From the NCBI GenBank assembly GCA_964520375.1, contig CAZFNQ010000007.1, positions 1 to 30,399 on the forward strand: DNA of 30,399 nucleotides, in the 5' to 3' direction. Of this stretch, positions 1-7,088 are shown piece after piece; the first letter of the stretch is position 1, and each line of letters starts with the position of its first letter. Position numbers and translations under genes: made by a program. Below the pieces are notes generated by a model. It saw nothing but the letters and a program-made list of their open reading frames with translations, did no database searches and had not been told where the DNA came from. Source of the DNA: CAZFNQ01 sp964520375 (GTDB lineage Bacteria; Patescibacteriota; Saccharimonadia; Saccharimonadales; JANWIN01).

Positions 1-1455
1 GCCAAACAAGTCGATATCGGTTCGGAACAAGATGGCTATAACAAAGGCATGAACGATGGGCGCATATTTTATTATGATGGCAGTAAAAACTGGTGGAGTC
101 GGGCCGGAGCTGAATCAACTACTCCGATTGGTGACCCATGCGGACCCGATACCGAGGTTTTTTATGACTTTGGCACTGCGCACGATACCAAGTGGGGCAA
201 GCACTGTCACCCCAACTGTGACTGTGGGCGATTTATAGAGATTGCCAACAGTGTATTTATGGCCTATAAGCGCAGCCATAAAGCTTTCGAACCATTGGCT
301 AAACCCAATGTCGACTTTGGCGGCGGCCTGGAACGCATAGCTGTAGCTGCTATAAATAATCCGGATGTCTTTAAGATCAGCTTACTCAAGCCAATTATTG
401 ACAAGCTAGAGCAATTAAGCGGCAAGCATTACGATAGTCACACCGAAAGCATGCGAGTGATTGCCGATCACCTTAGAGCAGCTACCTTTTTGGCTGTAGA
501 TGGAGTAACGCCCAGCAACAAAGAACAAGGTTACGTCATGCGCCGTCTGGTTCGCCGAGCCATACGCTTTGCTTTTGAACTGGGCATAGAACAGAACTTC
601 CTAGAGCAAGTAATGCCGGTTATTGCCGACTTGTATCACGGGGATTTCCCAGAAGTCGCCACTAACCGCGAAAAAGTCATTGAAACGCTTGTTAAAGAAG
701 AAAAAGTCTTTCGCCAGACACTCCGTCATGGTCTAAGAGAACTAAATCGAATTGCCCGCTCAACTAAAAACGATAAGGGCCAGATCCTTATCAAGGGCGA
801 TAGCGTCGTTTTCACAATGTATGACACCTACGGATTCCCAGTTGAACTAACACTTGAGGAAGCCTACAAAAACGACTGGAACGTAGATAAGGATTGGCAA
901 CAACAATTTGACACAAAAATGTCCGAGCAAAGGCAAAGATCGCAAACTGCCAGCAAAGGCACATTCAAGGGCGGTCTAGGCGGACAGACCCTTCAGCACA
1001 AGAAATACCACACTGCCACGCACCTTATGTATCAGGCCCTGCGCGATGTCCTTGGCGATCACGTTATTCAACGCGGCAGCAATATAACTGAAGAGCGACT
1101 GCGTTTTGATTTTAGTCACCCCCAAAAGATGACGCCTGAAGAAATTAAAAAGGTTGAAGATATTGTCAACGAGCAAATCAATAAGGATTTAGTTGTTACT
1201 TGGAAAGAATACCCAACTGATGTAGCTATTAACCAAAAGCACGCTCTTGGCCAATTTGGCGATCGCTACGGTGAAACCGTGAAGGTTTACAACATGCAAG
1301 CTAAGGCTGACGACAAGCCTTTCAGCTTTGAAATTTGCGGCGGCCCACACGTTGACCATACCTCTCAACTGTCTGATGATGGCAAAAAGTTCAAAATTAT
1401 AAAAGAAGAATCCTCCTCCGCAGGAATTAGAAGAATAAAAGCTGTACTTGCTTAA
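1..1455 (+). CDS. alaS: Alanyl-tRNA synthetase, 5'-truncated by the window edge, lacks C-Ala domain
   Basis: Charges tRNA-Ala with alanine and hydrolyses mischarged tRNA. The frame is open from base 1, so the gene starts upstream; the first ATG inside (49) is not the real start. Visible parts are the end of the class II catalytic core (GDPCGPDTEVFYDFG, then FGGGLERI), the tRNA-recognition helices and the editing domain with its zinc ligands, HTATH and CGGPH. The protein ends with AGIRRIKAVLA, right where the editing domain finishes. Typical bacterial AlaS (about 875 residues) continues with a linker/oligomerisation segment and the C-Ala domain. By comparison with E. coli AlaS I estimate about 130 residues missing upstream, giving a total near 615. 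The stop is an intact TAA followed 3 nt later by another gene, so the short C-terminus looks natural. Confidence 0.95.
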   Translation, partial: AKQVDIGSEQDGYNKGMNDGRIFYYDGSKNWWSRAGAESTTPIGDPCGPDTEVFYDFGTAHDTKWGKHCHPNCDCGRFIEIANSVFMAYKRSHKAFEPLAKPNVDFGGGLERIAVAAINNPDVFKISLLKPIIDKLEQLSGKHYDSHTESMRVIADHLRAATFLAVDGVTPSNKEQGYVMRRLVRRAIRFAFELGIEQNFLEQVMPVIADLYHGDFPEVATNREKVIETLVKEEKVFRQTLRHGLRELNRIARSTKNDKGQILIKGDSVVFTMYDTYGFPVELTLEEAYKNDWNVDKDWQQQFDTKMSEQRQRSQTASKGTFKGGLGGQTLQHKKYHTATHLMYQALRDVLGDHVIQRGSNITEERLRFDFSHPQKMTPEEIKKVEDIVNEQINKDLVVTWKEYPTDVAINQKHALGQFGDRYGETVKVYNMQAKADDKPFSFEICGGPHVDHTSQLSDDGKKFKIIKEESSSAGIRRIKAVLA

Positions 1456-1458
1456 ATT

Positions 1459-1731
1459 ATGGAATTTGAATTTGGTTCAGACAACGAATTTGTAGTTAGA
1501 TTCACTACTGAGAATCAAACTCAGCGGAAACAAGTAAAAGGCGGCTTATCGTTTTTACTAGCAAGCGAATATTCCATTAAAAGCGATGAATTGGGCGACG
1601 TCTTACGGACACATATGCTTGGGGCTAATCATAGAACTATTGCTTTTCTAGAAATGTGTCGAGATACAAAGCTAGGCCCTGGAGAAGTCTATAGTTTGGG
1701 TAGAGACGAAATTGATCCAAGCTATCTATAG
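1459..1731 (+). CDS. Hypothetical protein, 90 aa
   Basis: I do not recognise this small acidic protein. It starts 3 nt after the alaS stop, has no clear Shine-Dalgarno sequence and no promoter hexamer just upstream, so it is probably read through from alaS. There is no signal peptide or membrane segment. The N-terminal half is rich in Glu, Phe and Gln, and the middle (LLASEYSIKSDELGDVLRTH) looks helical. It ends just before a small inverted repeat and a convergent toxin gene. It could be a genuine accessory gene or a remnant; position, length and protein-like composition favour a real gene. Confidence 0.55.
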   Translation: MEFEFGSDNEFVVRFTTENQTQRKQVKGGLSFLLASEYSIKSDELGDVLRTHMLGANHRTIAFLEMCRDTKLGPGEVYSLGRDEIDPSYL

Positions 1732-1747
1732 ATTCGGATTTCCGAAT
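1732..1747. terminator. Small inverted repeat between convergent genes
   Basis: ATTCGG-attt-CCGAAT forms a 6-bp stem with a 4-nt loop. It sits exactly between the stop codons of two convergent genes (1731 and 1750). The stem is short and has no strong T-run, so it is at best a weak bidirectional terminator. Confidence 0.35.
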
Positions 1748-1749
1748 TA

Positions 1750-2016
1750 TTAGCCATATAGTTGAGAATGGCTGCCAATAAAACCAAAAATCACATAGCT
1801 GTCGTCAATCTTATCGTATAGGGCTCGAATATCACCTGTAATATTTATACTGTGAAGGCCGCCATACTTTTCTTTTAAGATGTGGTTATTAAGCTGCGGA
1901 TTAAAGGGTTCTTTAAGCCACAACTGCAGTCGTTGCTGAAATTGTTGTTGTACCTTTGGCGAAAGTCTATAGTATTGCTTTAAGAACTTCTTGGAGTATT
2001 TAATCTTTACTGTCAT
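1750..2016 (-). CDS. RelE/YafQ-type mRNA interferase toxin
   Basis: An 88-residue toxin of the RelE/StbE type, a ribosome-dependent mRNA endonuclease in this family. The sequence follows the family pattern: N-terminal KIKYSKKFLKQY, a central LNNHILKEKYGGLHSINITG and the C-terminal end IGSHSQLYG with the conserved His. Its start overlaps the upstream antitoxin gene by 17 nt, the usual translational coupling for such pairs. Length is normal and I see no lesions, so it is probably active. The specific RelE subfamily is not certain. Confidence 0.88.
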   Translation of the reverse strand: MTVKIKYSKKFLKQYYRLSPKVQQQFQQRLQLWLKEPFNPQLNNHILKEKYGGLHSINITGDIRALYDKIDDSYVIFGFIGSHSQLYG

Positions 2017-2320
2017 CTAACCCAAGGCTCTCAAGCGAGTTATTATTTAAGAAATCTGTGGCTTCATCGGGAGTGAATGGACCATAAGTATCACCACGGG
2101 CGATCTCAGCACGCATCTCTTCGATAATTTTTTCCATCTTGGCTGTAATTGGTTCATCAATTGTAAAGTGTACTTCACCGGTTTGACCTAGGTTACGAAG
2201 GAAAGCATTAACAAGCGTTCCCAAAGGAATGCCAAGCTGCTTAGCTCTCATTTGTGCCAACTCTTTGACCTGCTTCTTAGTCTTAAGACTTAAAGTGGTT
2301 GTATCGTTAGGTGTGTTCAT
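2000..2320 (-). CDS. RelB/DinJ-family antitoxin
   Basis: A 106-residue antitoxin. Residues 7-45 (beta strand TTLSLKTKKQV, then helices KELAQMRAKQLGIPLGTLV) fit the ribbon-helix-helix DNA-binding fold of RelB/DinJ. The acidic C-terminal half (from about residue 50) should wrap and neutralise the toxin, whose gene it overlaps by 17 nt. The ATG lies only 7 nt after a TATACT hexamer, so the transcript is probably leaderless. An 8-bp inverted repeat covers that hexamer, consistent with autorepression by the antitoxin or the toxin-antitoxin complex. Confidence 0.88.
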   Translation of the reverse strand: MNTPNDTTTLSLKTKKQVKELAQMRAKQLGIPLGTLVNAFLRNLGQTGEVHFTIDEPITAKMEKIIEEMRAEIARGDTYGPFTPDEATDFLNNNSLESLGLDDSKD

Positions 2321-2344
2321 ATACCAAAGTATACCTTTTGGTAT
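2321..2344. promoter_or_regulatory. Operator of the RelB/RelE pair
   Basis: Perfect inverted repeat ATACCAAA (2321-2328) / TTTGGTAT (2337-2344) around an 8-nt centre that contains the palindrome GTATAC. It overlaps the -10 hexamer and abuts the antitoxin start codon. This is the expected place for a ribbon-helix-helix autorepressor to bind. Confidence 0.7.
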
Positions 2345-2357
2345 AGTAGTTTGTCAA
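2328..2357 (-). promoter_or_regulatory. Promoter of the RelB/RelE pair
   Basis: Reading on the minus strand, TTGACA (2357-2352), an 18-nt spacer, TATACT (2333-2328), then 7 nt to the ATG at 2320. The predicted transcript start is at or next to the A of the start codon. Confidence 0.7.
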
Positions 2358-2398
2358 GTAAATTCCTTGGCCGGTTTAGAGTTCAACACCTCTGGTTA

Positions 2399-2407
2399 TG
2401 ATATAAT
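2399..2407 (+). promoter_or_regulatory. Extended -10 promoter of the ftsA operon
   Basis: TGATATAAT is a perfect extended -10 element (TGn-TATAAT). It ends 10 nt before the ATG at 2418, so the leader would be about 3-4 nt. No convincing -35 is visible, which is normal for extended -10 promoters. Confidence 0.7.
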
Positions 2408-2417
2408 TAACTAGGTT

Positions 2418-3716
2418 ATGCTTGATAAAATAAAAACCCTGGGCAAGTCAGTTGCAGCCAAAACAGTCGGAAGAAAAAACGCCAGTGGCGAACACATGGT
2501 CGGCCTGGATATTGGCACGGAATTTATAAAGGTCTTAATCGGCAAAGTAGTAGATAATCGGATTGAAATAGTCGGCACCGGCCGCTCCCACCAAGGACTT
2601 AGTGATATGCAAGCTGGCGCCATATCAGATATTGCCGCCGTGGTTAACAATTGTGACCAGGCTCTAAATGAGGCTGAACAACAAGCCGGTCTGAGCGCCA
2701 GGGGAGCGGTTATCGGTATAGCCGGTGAACTGGTTAAAGGCACTACCACGCATGTCCGGGCCCGGCGCCAAGACCCCAACAAAGAACTCCACATTGAAGA
2801 AGTCGAGCGAATTATTGGTCTAGTCCAAGCCCGCGCTAAAGAAAGGGCCCGCCAGCAACTTGTCTGGGAACTGGGAGGCAAGGATGTAGAAATCCGCATG
2901 GTAAACAGCGCGCTAGTGAGTATTGAGATTGACGGCTATCCGGTAACTAATCCGGTCGGCTTTAAGGGCAAGGATGTTGTCGTGCAGCTATACACTGCTT
3001 TTGCCCCAATGATTCATATCGGCGCACTGGAGCGAACTGCTAAGGAGCTGGACTTGGATCTTATTGCTGTGGCCGCGGAACCATTTGCCGTTTCACGCTC
3101 CGTAATTGGTGATGACCCCAATGCCAGCATGAGCGCCATTTTAATGGACGTCGGAGGTGGCACTACCGACATTGCTGTTATTAACGATGGCGGTGTCCAA
3201 GGCACCAAGATGTTTGGTATAGGCGGTAGAGCCTTTACCCGCTCGGTAGAAAAAGACCTAGGTGTTTCGTTTTTAAAGGCCGAGGAGCTAAAGCTTGGGT
3301 TATCGGATCACAGGGATCCTGCCAAGAAAGTACCGGCCATTGAAGCCGCCCTTAAAAAGACCCTGGAAGTTTGGGCCAGCGGTGTCGAACTAGCGCTCGG
3401 TGAATTTACCCAACTAGATAACTTACCACACAGATTATTACTGTGCGGTGGTGGTTCTTCACTGGATATGCTGATGGACAAACTAGAACAATCCAATTGG
3501 TATTCCGACCTGCCCTTTACGCGTAAGCCAGCTGTCCAACACATTCAACCCAGTCAGGTAGTTGGGATTGTTGACAAAACCGGTAGTGTTACCGATCATA
3601 CTTATATAACCGCTATGGGCCTGCTAAGAGTCGGTTTAGATACTCTCCAGCAGCAGGACAGCAGTTATACAACCAGCTCTATGCGCGAACGCATAGACAG
3701 ATTACTGAGAGTTTAA
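2418..3716 (+). CDS. ftsA: FtsA/PilM-family actin-like ATPase
   Basis: A 432-residue actin-fold protein. Visible landmarks are the phosphate-1 loop GLDIGTEFIKVLIG (29-42), an SHS2-like 1C segment around GAVIGIAGELVKG (96-108), the phosphate-2 loop ILMDVGGGTTDIAVI (241-255) and the adenosine loop LLCGGGSSLD (341-350). FtsA tethers FtsZ to the membrane, whereas PilM acts in type IV pilus assembly. The C-terminus (MRERIDRLLRV) could be a short amphipathic membrane-binding helix as in FtsA, which tips my call. First gene of a tight operon; the next gene starts 1 nt after its stop and encodes a single-pass membrane protein with a large cytoplasmic N-terminus, a possible partner. Likely translated from a leaderless mRNA. 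A PilM-like role remains possible. Confidence 0.8.
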   Translation: MLDKIKTLGKSVAAKTVGRKNASGEHMVGLDIGTEFIKVLIGKVVDNRIEIVGTGRSHQGLSDMQAGAISDIAAVVNNCDQALNEAEQQAGLSARGAVIGIAGELVKGTTTHVRARRQDPNKELHIEEVERIIGLVQARAKERARQQLVWELGGKDVEIRMVNSALVSIEIDGYPVTNPVGFKGKDVVVQLYTAFAPMIHIGALERTAKELDLDLIAVAAEPFAVSRSVIGDDPNASMSAILMDVGGGTTDIAVINDGGVQGTKMFGIGGRAFTRSVEKDLGVSFLKAEELKLGLSDHRDPAKKVPAIEAALKKTLEVWASGVELALGEFTQLDNLPHRLLLCGGGSSLDMLMDKLEQSNWYSDLPFTRKPAVQHIQPSQVVGIVDKTGSVTDHTYITAMGLLRVGLDTLQQQDSSYTTSSMRERIDRLLRV

Positions 3717-3717
3717 T

Positions 3718-5409
3718 ATGCCAGATACTAACAAAGACACCATTTATATAGATGTAGACGATGAAATAACTTCTATCATTGAGAAAGTGCGGGCTGGCAA
3801 ACATAAAATTGTCGCCCTAGTGCTACCCAAACGAGCCACAGTGCTGCAAAGCATAGTTAATATGAAACTTCTCAAGCGCACCGCTAAAGAGGAACATAAA
3901 CGACTGGTGCTAATTACTTCCGAAGCTAATTTAATACCCCTAGCTGGCGCAGTCGGTATCCACGTTGCCAAAACCTTGCAAAGTAAACCTGCCATTCCAC
4001 CACCGCCAGAGGTTAATAAGCAAGAAGAGACATTGGATGATGACGAAACTGGGGAGGAACCGGACATAGACCATAGCAAAAGTATTGGCGAACTAGCCGG
4101 TATGACGGCTGTAGCTGGTGCGGGCAAAGCTGACGGTGAGGAAACCATAGATGTCAATAACACCGAGGATGACTCAGAAAAAACTCCTGCCAAAAAAAAT
4201 AAAAAAAGCAAAATAAATGTTCCCAACTTCGAAAAGTTCCGCACCAAGCTAATGCTGGCCGGGTTGGCCTTGGTAATATTAATTGTCGGCTGGATATTTG
4301 CTTTTAAGGTTTGGCCTCACGCCACCGTAACCATCAACACCAACGCCGTATCAATAAAAAGTGAATTTTCTTTCACGGCCAACACTGATGCCCAAACGCT
4401 GGACGACAAGGACAACATCGTCCCAGCAACTTCTATGGATTCCCAACAAACCGACAGCCAAAAAGTGGCAGCCACTGGGCATAAAAACGTCGGTGAAAAA
4501 GCCACCGGCACGGTCAGCCTGAAGAATTGTTCTGCCTCAGCTAGTTCAGTAACCGTACCGGCCGGCACCACCGTAAACACAGGTGGACTGTCATTCGTTA
4601 CCCAATCGAATGTGAATTTGCCGCCAACCATTAAAAACGGCATAAATCAATGCATAACACCCACAAAGGATGTTGGAGTTACGGCTACAGATTCTGGGAC
4701 GGGCTCCAATATTGGGGCCGGTAGGCATTTTGCTGTCAGCGGTTATCCCAGTGTAAGCGGTTCAAACGCCGACGCTTTCGCAGGCGGCACCGATAAAACA
4801 GTAACAGTCATTAGCCAAAGCGATATTGATTCAGCTAAGAAAAAAATAACTGACAACAATGACGCTGCCAAAAAAGACTTAATCAACAAGTTCCAAGACG
4901 ATAAGCTTTTCCCATTAACTGAAACATTATTACCCGGCAAGCAGACTGTCTCTACATCGGCCAAAGCCGGCGATGAGGCAACAGAAGTTAACGTAACCGT
5001 AGAAACCGATTACACGATGCTGGGAGTAAACCGCGAAGATCTTAAAAAGCTAGTCGAGAAAGATGCCAAGAAAAACATAGATACCTCCAAACAAGCCCTG
5101 TCTGATGATGGCCTGGATCAAGCGACTTTCTCTGTTACCAGTAAAAAATCGCCAACCAACCAAACCTTATCAGTCCAAACCACGGCTACAGCCGGTGCCC
5201 AAATTGACACCAACGCCCTTAAAAAACAAATTGAAGGCAAGAAGAAAGGCGATGTCCAACAAGTTATTGAAGCCTTGCCGTCGGTTGACAGTGCCAATGT
5301 CGATTTCAGTCCCTTCTGGGTATATAAAATGCCTAGCAATCCCGCTAAGATAAACATCATTGTTAACAAGGCCCAAGCCAGCCCCAGTAATGACTCTAGC
5401 TCCAAATAA
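3718..5409 (+). CDS. Membrane-anchored baseplate J/gp47-like protein
   Basis: A 563-residue protein of the type often annotated as baseplate J/gp47 family in CPR genomes. It has a cytoplasmic N-terminal domain (about 9-95, alpha/beta, including HKIVALVLPKRATVLQSIVN), an acidic low-complexity linker (about 96-165), one membrane segment (177-197) and a Thr/Ser/Val-rich outer region (200-563) with the closing motif SPFWVYKMPSNPAKINIIV. No phage genes surround it, so it is cellular. It follows the ftsA-like gene by 1 nt and overlaps ruvX by 20 nt. The layout suggests it links the actin-like protein on the inside to the cell wall or surface outside; its actual function is unknown. Confidence 0.75.
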   Translation: MPDTNKDTIYIDVDDEITSIIEKVRAGKHKIVALVLPKRATVLQSIVNMKLLKRTAKEEHKRLVLITSEANLIPLAGAVGIHVAKTLQSKPAIPPPPEVNKQEETLDDDETGEEPDIDHSKSIGELAGMTAVAGAGKADGEETIDVNNTEDDSEKTPAKKNKKSKINVPNFEKFRTKLMLAGLALVILIVGWIFAFKVWPHATVTINTNAVSIKSEFSFTANTDAQTLDDKDNIVPATSMDSQQTDSQKVAATGHKNVGEKATGTVSLKNCSASASSVTVPAGTTVNTGGLSFVTQSNVNLPPTIKNGINQCITPTKDVGVTATDSGTGSNIGAGRHFAVSGYPSVSGSNADAFAGGTDKTVTVISQSDIDSAKKKITDNNDAAKKDLINKFQDDKLFPLTETLLPGKQTVSTSAKAGDEATEVNVTVETDYTMLGVNREDLKKLVEKDAKKNIDTSKQALSDDGLDQATFSVTSKKSPTNQTLSVQTTATAGAQIDTNALKKQIEGKKKGDVQQVIEALPSVDSANVDFSPFWVYKMPSNPAKINIIVNKAQASPSNDSSSK

Positions 5410-5821
5410 GACTATTTTGGCGCTTGACGTTGGTGGCCGGCGTATTGGTGTGGCCATAGCTTCGCTGGCCGCCAAATTACCATCGGCACTTACCACCATC
5501 GACAACCAACCAGATGTCATAGCAACAATTAATGATCTTATTCGGGACAATCAAGTCGAGGCAGTGGTTATAGGACTGCCAAGAGGTCTCAATAGTCAAG
5601 AAACTAAGCAAACCGGCTTGGTACGAGCTTTTGCCAAAGATCTAAAAAAAGCAACCAATGTAGCCATATATCTCCAAGACGAAGCCCTGACCTCCAAACA
5701 GGCGGAGGCGGAATTGAAACAGAGAGGAGTAAGGTATAATAAAGGGGCTATAGACGCTTTATCAGCCGTCTATATTTTAAATGATTGGCTAGCAGAGCAG
5801 CGAGAGTTTGGGAAGGCATGA
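5390..5821 (+). CDS. ruvX: YqgF/RuvX Holliday-junction resolvase-like nuclease
   Basis: A 143-residue protein with the RNase H fold of YqgF. Motifs in order: ILALDVGGRRIGVAIA (first catalytic Asp), VVIGLPRGLN, YLQDEALTSKQAE (Glu) and KGAIDALSAVYIL (last Asp). YqgF proteins act in 16S rRNA 5' processing and have been proposed as Holliday-junction resolvases. I chose the ATG at 5390, which puts the start 20 nt inside the preceding gene and leaves a normal N-terminus; an earlier in-frame ATG at 5360 adds ten unlikely residues. The stop overlaps the mltG start (ATGA), so the two are translationally coupled. Confidence 0.9.
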   Translation: MTLAPNKTILALDVGGRRIGVAIASLAAKLPSALTTIDNQPDVIATINDLIRDNQVEAVVIGLPRGLNSQETKQTGLVRAFAKDLKKATNVAIYLQDEALTSKQAEAELKQRGVRYNKGAIDALSAVYILNDWLAEQREFGKA

Positions 5822-6867
5822 AGTATAAATACAACCCGAGAAAATTACGCCGCTGGCCCCGTATCGCCGCGGTTATTATAACTTTAGCCGTTATTGGCGC
5901 TGTCGGCTCAGTACTAGTCGCCCGCCATATCTATAACACCAACCTACGACCGCTTAACAGCGCCAGCCAAAGAAGCATAGCTATCACCATACCCAGCGGT
6001 TCATCGCTAAGCGACATCGCAACACTGTTAAAAGACCATAAAGTTATCCGGAGTGACTGGGCTTTTAGCCAGTATGTCCGTAACCGAGACGCCAGTAACG
6101 ACCTAAAAGCTGGTACTTATGAACTTAGCCCTCGCCAAAGCGTGCCGGAAATCGTAGCTATTATTACCGGCGGTAAGATATCTGCCAACTTAATCACAAT
6201 TTTACCTGGACAGCGCTTAGACCAGATTAAAAAGACCTTTATTAGTAGCGGCTTTTCTGCCAAAGACGTTAACAGCGCGCTAAACCCAGAGCTTTATAAA
6301 AACCACCCAGCCCTAGTCGATAAACCCAGCGGTGCCAGCCTAGAGGGCTATTTATACCCCGAATCATTCCAAAAAACCGGCACTCCCCGAGATATTATTA
6401 AGCAGTCACTGGATGAAATGCAAAAACGTTTAACGCCAGATATTCGTAACGCCATCGCTAGCCACGGTCTATCTGTTCACGAGGGCATTATTCTGGCCTC
6501 AATCGCCGAAAAAGAAGCCGATAAACCCGAAGACCGCAGCCGGATTGTCCAAGTCTTTCTCAGCCGCTTGCACCTTGGTATGAGGTTGGAATCAGATGTG
6601 ACGGCCTTTTATGGAGCGGCTATAGCCGGCAAACCCCCCTCAGTCAACTACAACTCTGTGTATAACACTTATTTTCATAGCGGTTTACCGCCCGGTCCCA
6701 TCAGCAATGTTAGCCAATCATCGCTCGATGCCGTGGCTCATCCGGCCCACACCGACTTCTTGTATTTCCTAGCCGGTGACGATGGCACTGTCTACTTTGC
6801 TCGAACCCAGGCCGAGCATGACGCCCAGATCCAGCAATACTGTAAAAGGCTCTGTTCCGGGGCCTAA
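5818..6867 (+). CDS. mltG: MltG/YceG endolytic transglycosylase
   Basis: A 349-residue membrane-anchored lytic transglycosylase that cuts nascent glycan strands and helps set their length. It has a short basic cytoplasmic tail, a membrane segment (about 17-37), a LysM-like subdomain (about 54-120) and the YceG catalytic domain. The ILASIAEKEADKPEDR motif (from 225) carries the catalytic Glu (E231 or E233), and the C-terminal LPPGPISNVSQSSLDA motif is typical. The start at 5818 overlaps the ruvX stop (ATGA) and is preceded by GGAAGG; a frame extension to 5785 is rejected because it lies inside ruvX. Last gene of the ftsA operon, placing glycan processing next to division functions. Confidence 0.93.
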   Translation: MKYKYNPRKLRRWPRIAAVIITLAVIGAVGSVLVARHIYNTNLRPLNSASQRSIAITIPSGSSLSDIATLLKDHKVIRSDWAFSQYVRNRDASNDLKAGTYELSPRQSVPEIVAIITGGKISANLITILPGQRLDQIKKTFISSGFSAKDVNSALNPELYKNHPALVDKPSGASLEGYLYPESFQKTGTPRDIIKQSLDEMQKRLTPDIRNAIASHGLSVHEGIILASIAEKEADKPEDRSRIVQVFLSRLHLGMRLESDVTAFYGAAIAGKPPSVNYNSVYNTYFHSGLPPGPISNVSQSSLDAVAHPAHTDFLYFLAGDDGTVYFARTQAEHDAQIQQYCKRLCSGA

Positions 6868-6908
6868 TAACACGCTAAAACCCCCTCCAAAAACCATAAG
6901 CAATATCC

Positions 6909-6937
6909 TTGAAATTAGTATGCGAACATGTTATCTT
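6909..6937 (+). promoter_or_regulatory. Promoter of the LysM-CHAP gene
   Basis: TTGAAA (6909-6914), a spacer of exactly 17 nt, and TATCTT (6932-6937), with TGt directly before the -10 (6929-6931). The predicted start is near 6943-6945, about 145 nt upstream of the coding region, unlike the leaderless units elsewhere. Confidence 0.6.
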
Positions 6938-6939
6938 TA

Positions 6940-7088
6940 TGGGTGCAACTTGTTGCCAGCTACAGATAGCTAACAGGGGTAGTAAGTTGTACCTAAGCTG
7001 TAAATTAAAGATTTAATCAAGATGGTCGAAATATCTTGAAATTAATATTAAAATCAGCTTAGTTTTCCCTATTAATCGGGATTAGGAG
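6940..7088 (+). ncRNA. Structured 5' leader of the LysM-CHAP gene, possible riboswitch-like element
   Basis: Bases 6940-6951 can pair with 6984-6995 in a 12-bp stem with two G-U pairs. It encloses the hairpin AGCTA-caga-TAGCT (6958-6971). An alternative pairing, CTAC (6960-6963) with GTAG (6979-6982), competes with that hairpin. Further downstream are TAAAT/ATTTA (7001-7005/7011-7015) and CAAGAT/ATCTTG (7018-7023/7033-7038). An AGGAG sits at 7084-7088. I do not recognise a known riboswitch family; c-di-AMP (ydaO) elements often precede such cell-wall genes but the consensus is not visible here. Confidence 0.4.

Noticed and set aside
2411..2899. Minus-strand 162-aa frame opposite ftsA
   Set aside because: Ser/Leu-rich shadow of the real gene on the other strand, with no promoter or start signal of its own.
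3718..5409. Prophage suggested by a baseplate J/gp47-like protein
   Set aside because: The protein is membrane-anchored, sits in a housekeeping operon, and no other phage structural, integrase or packaging gene is present.
5785..5817. Longer mltG start
   Set aside because: The extension lies inside ruvX; the ATG at 5818 overlaps the stop as ATGA and has GGAAGG before it.
6940..7088. c-di-AMP (ydaO) riboswitch
   Set aside because: The gene context fits and an AGCTAAC string occurs, but the conserved 5' elements and the P1 pairing of that family could not be found.
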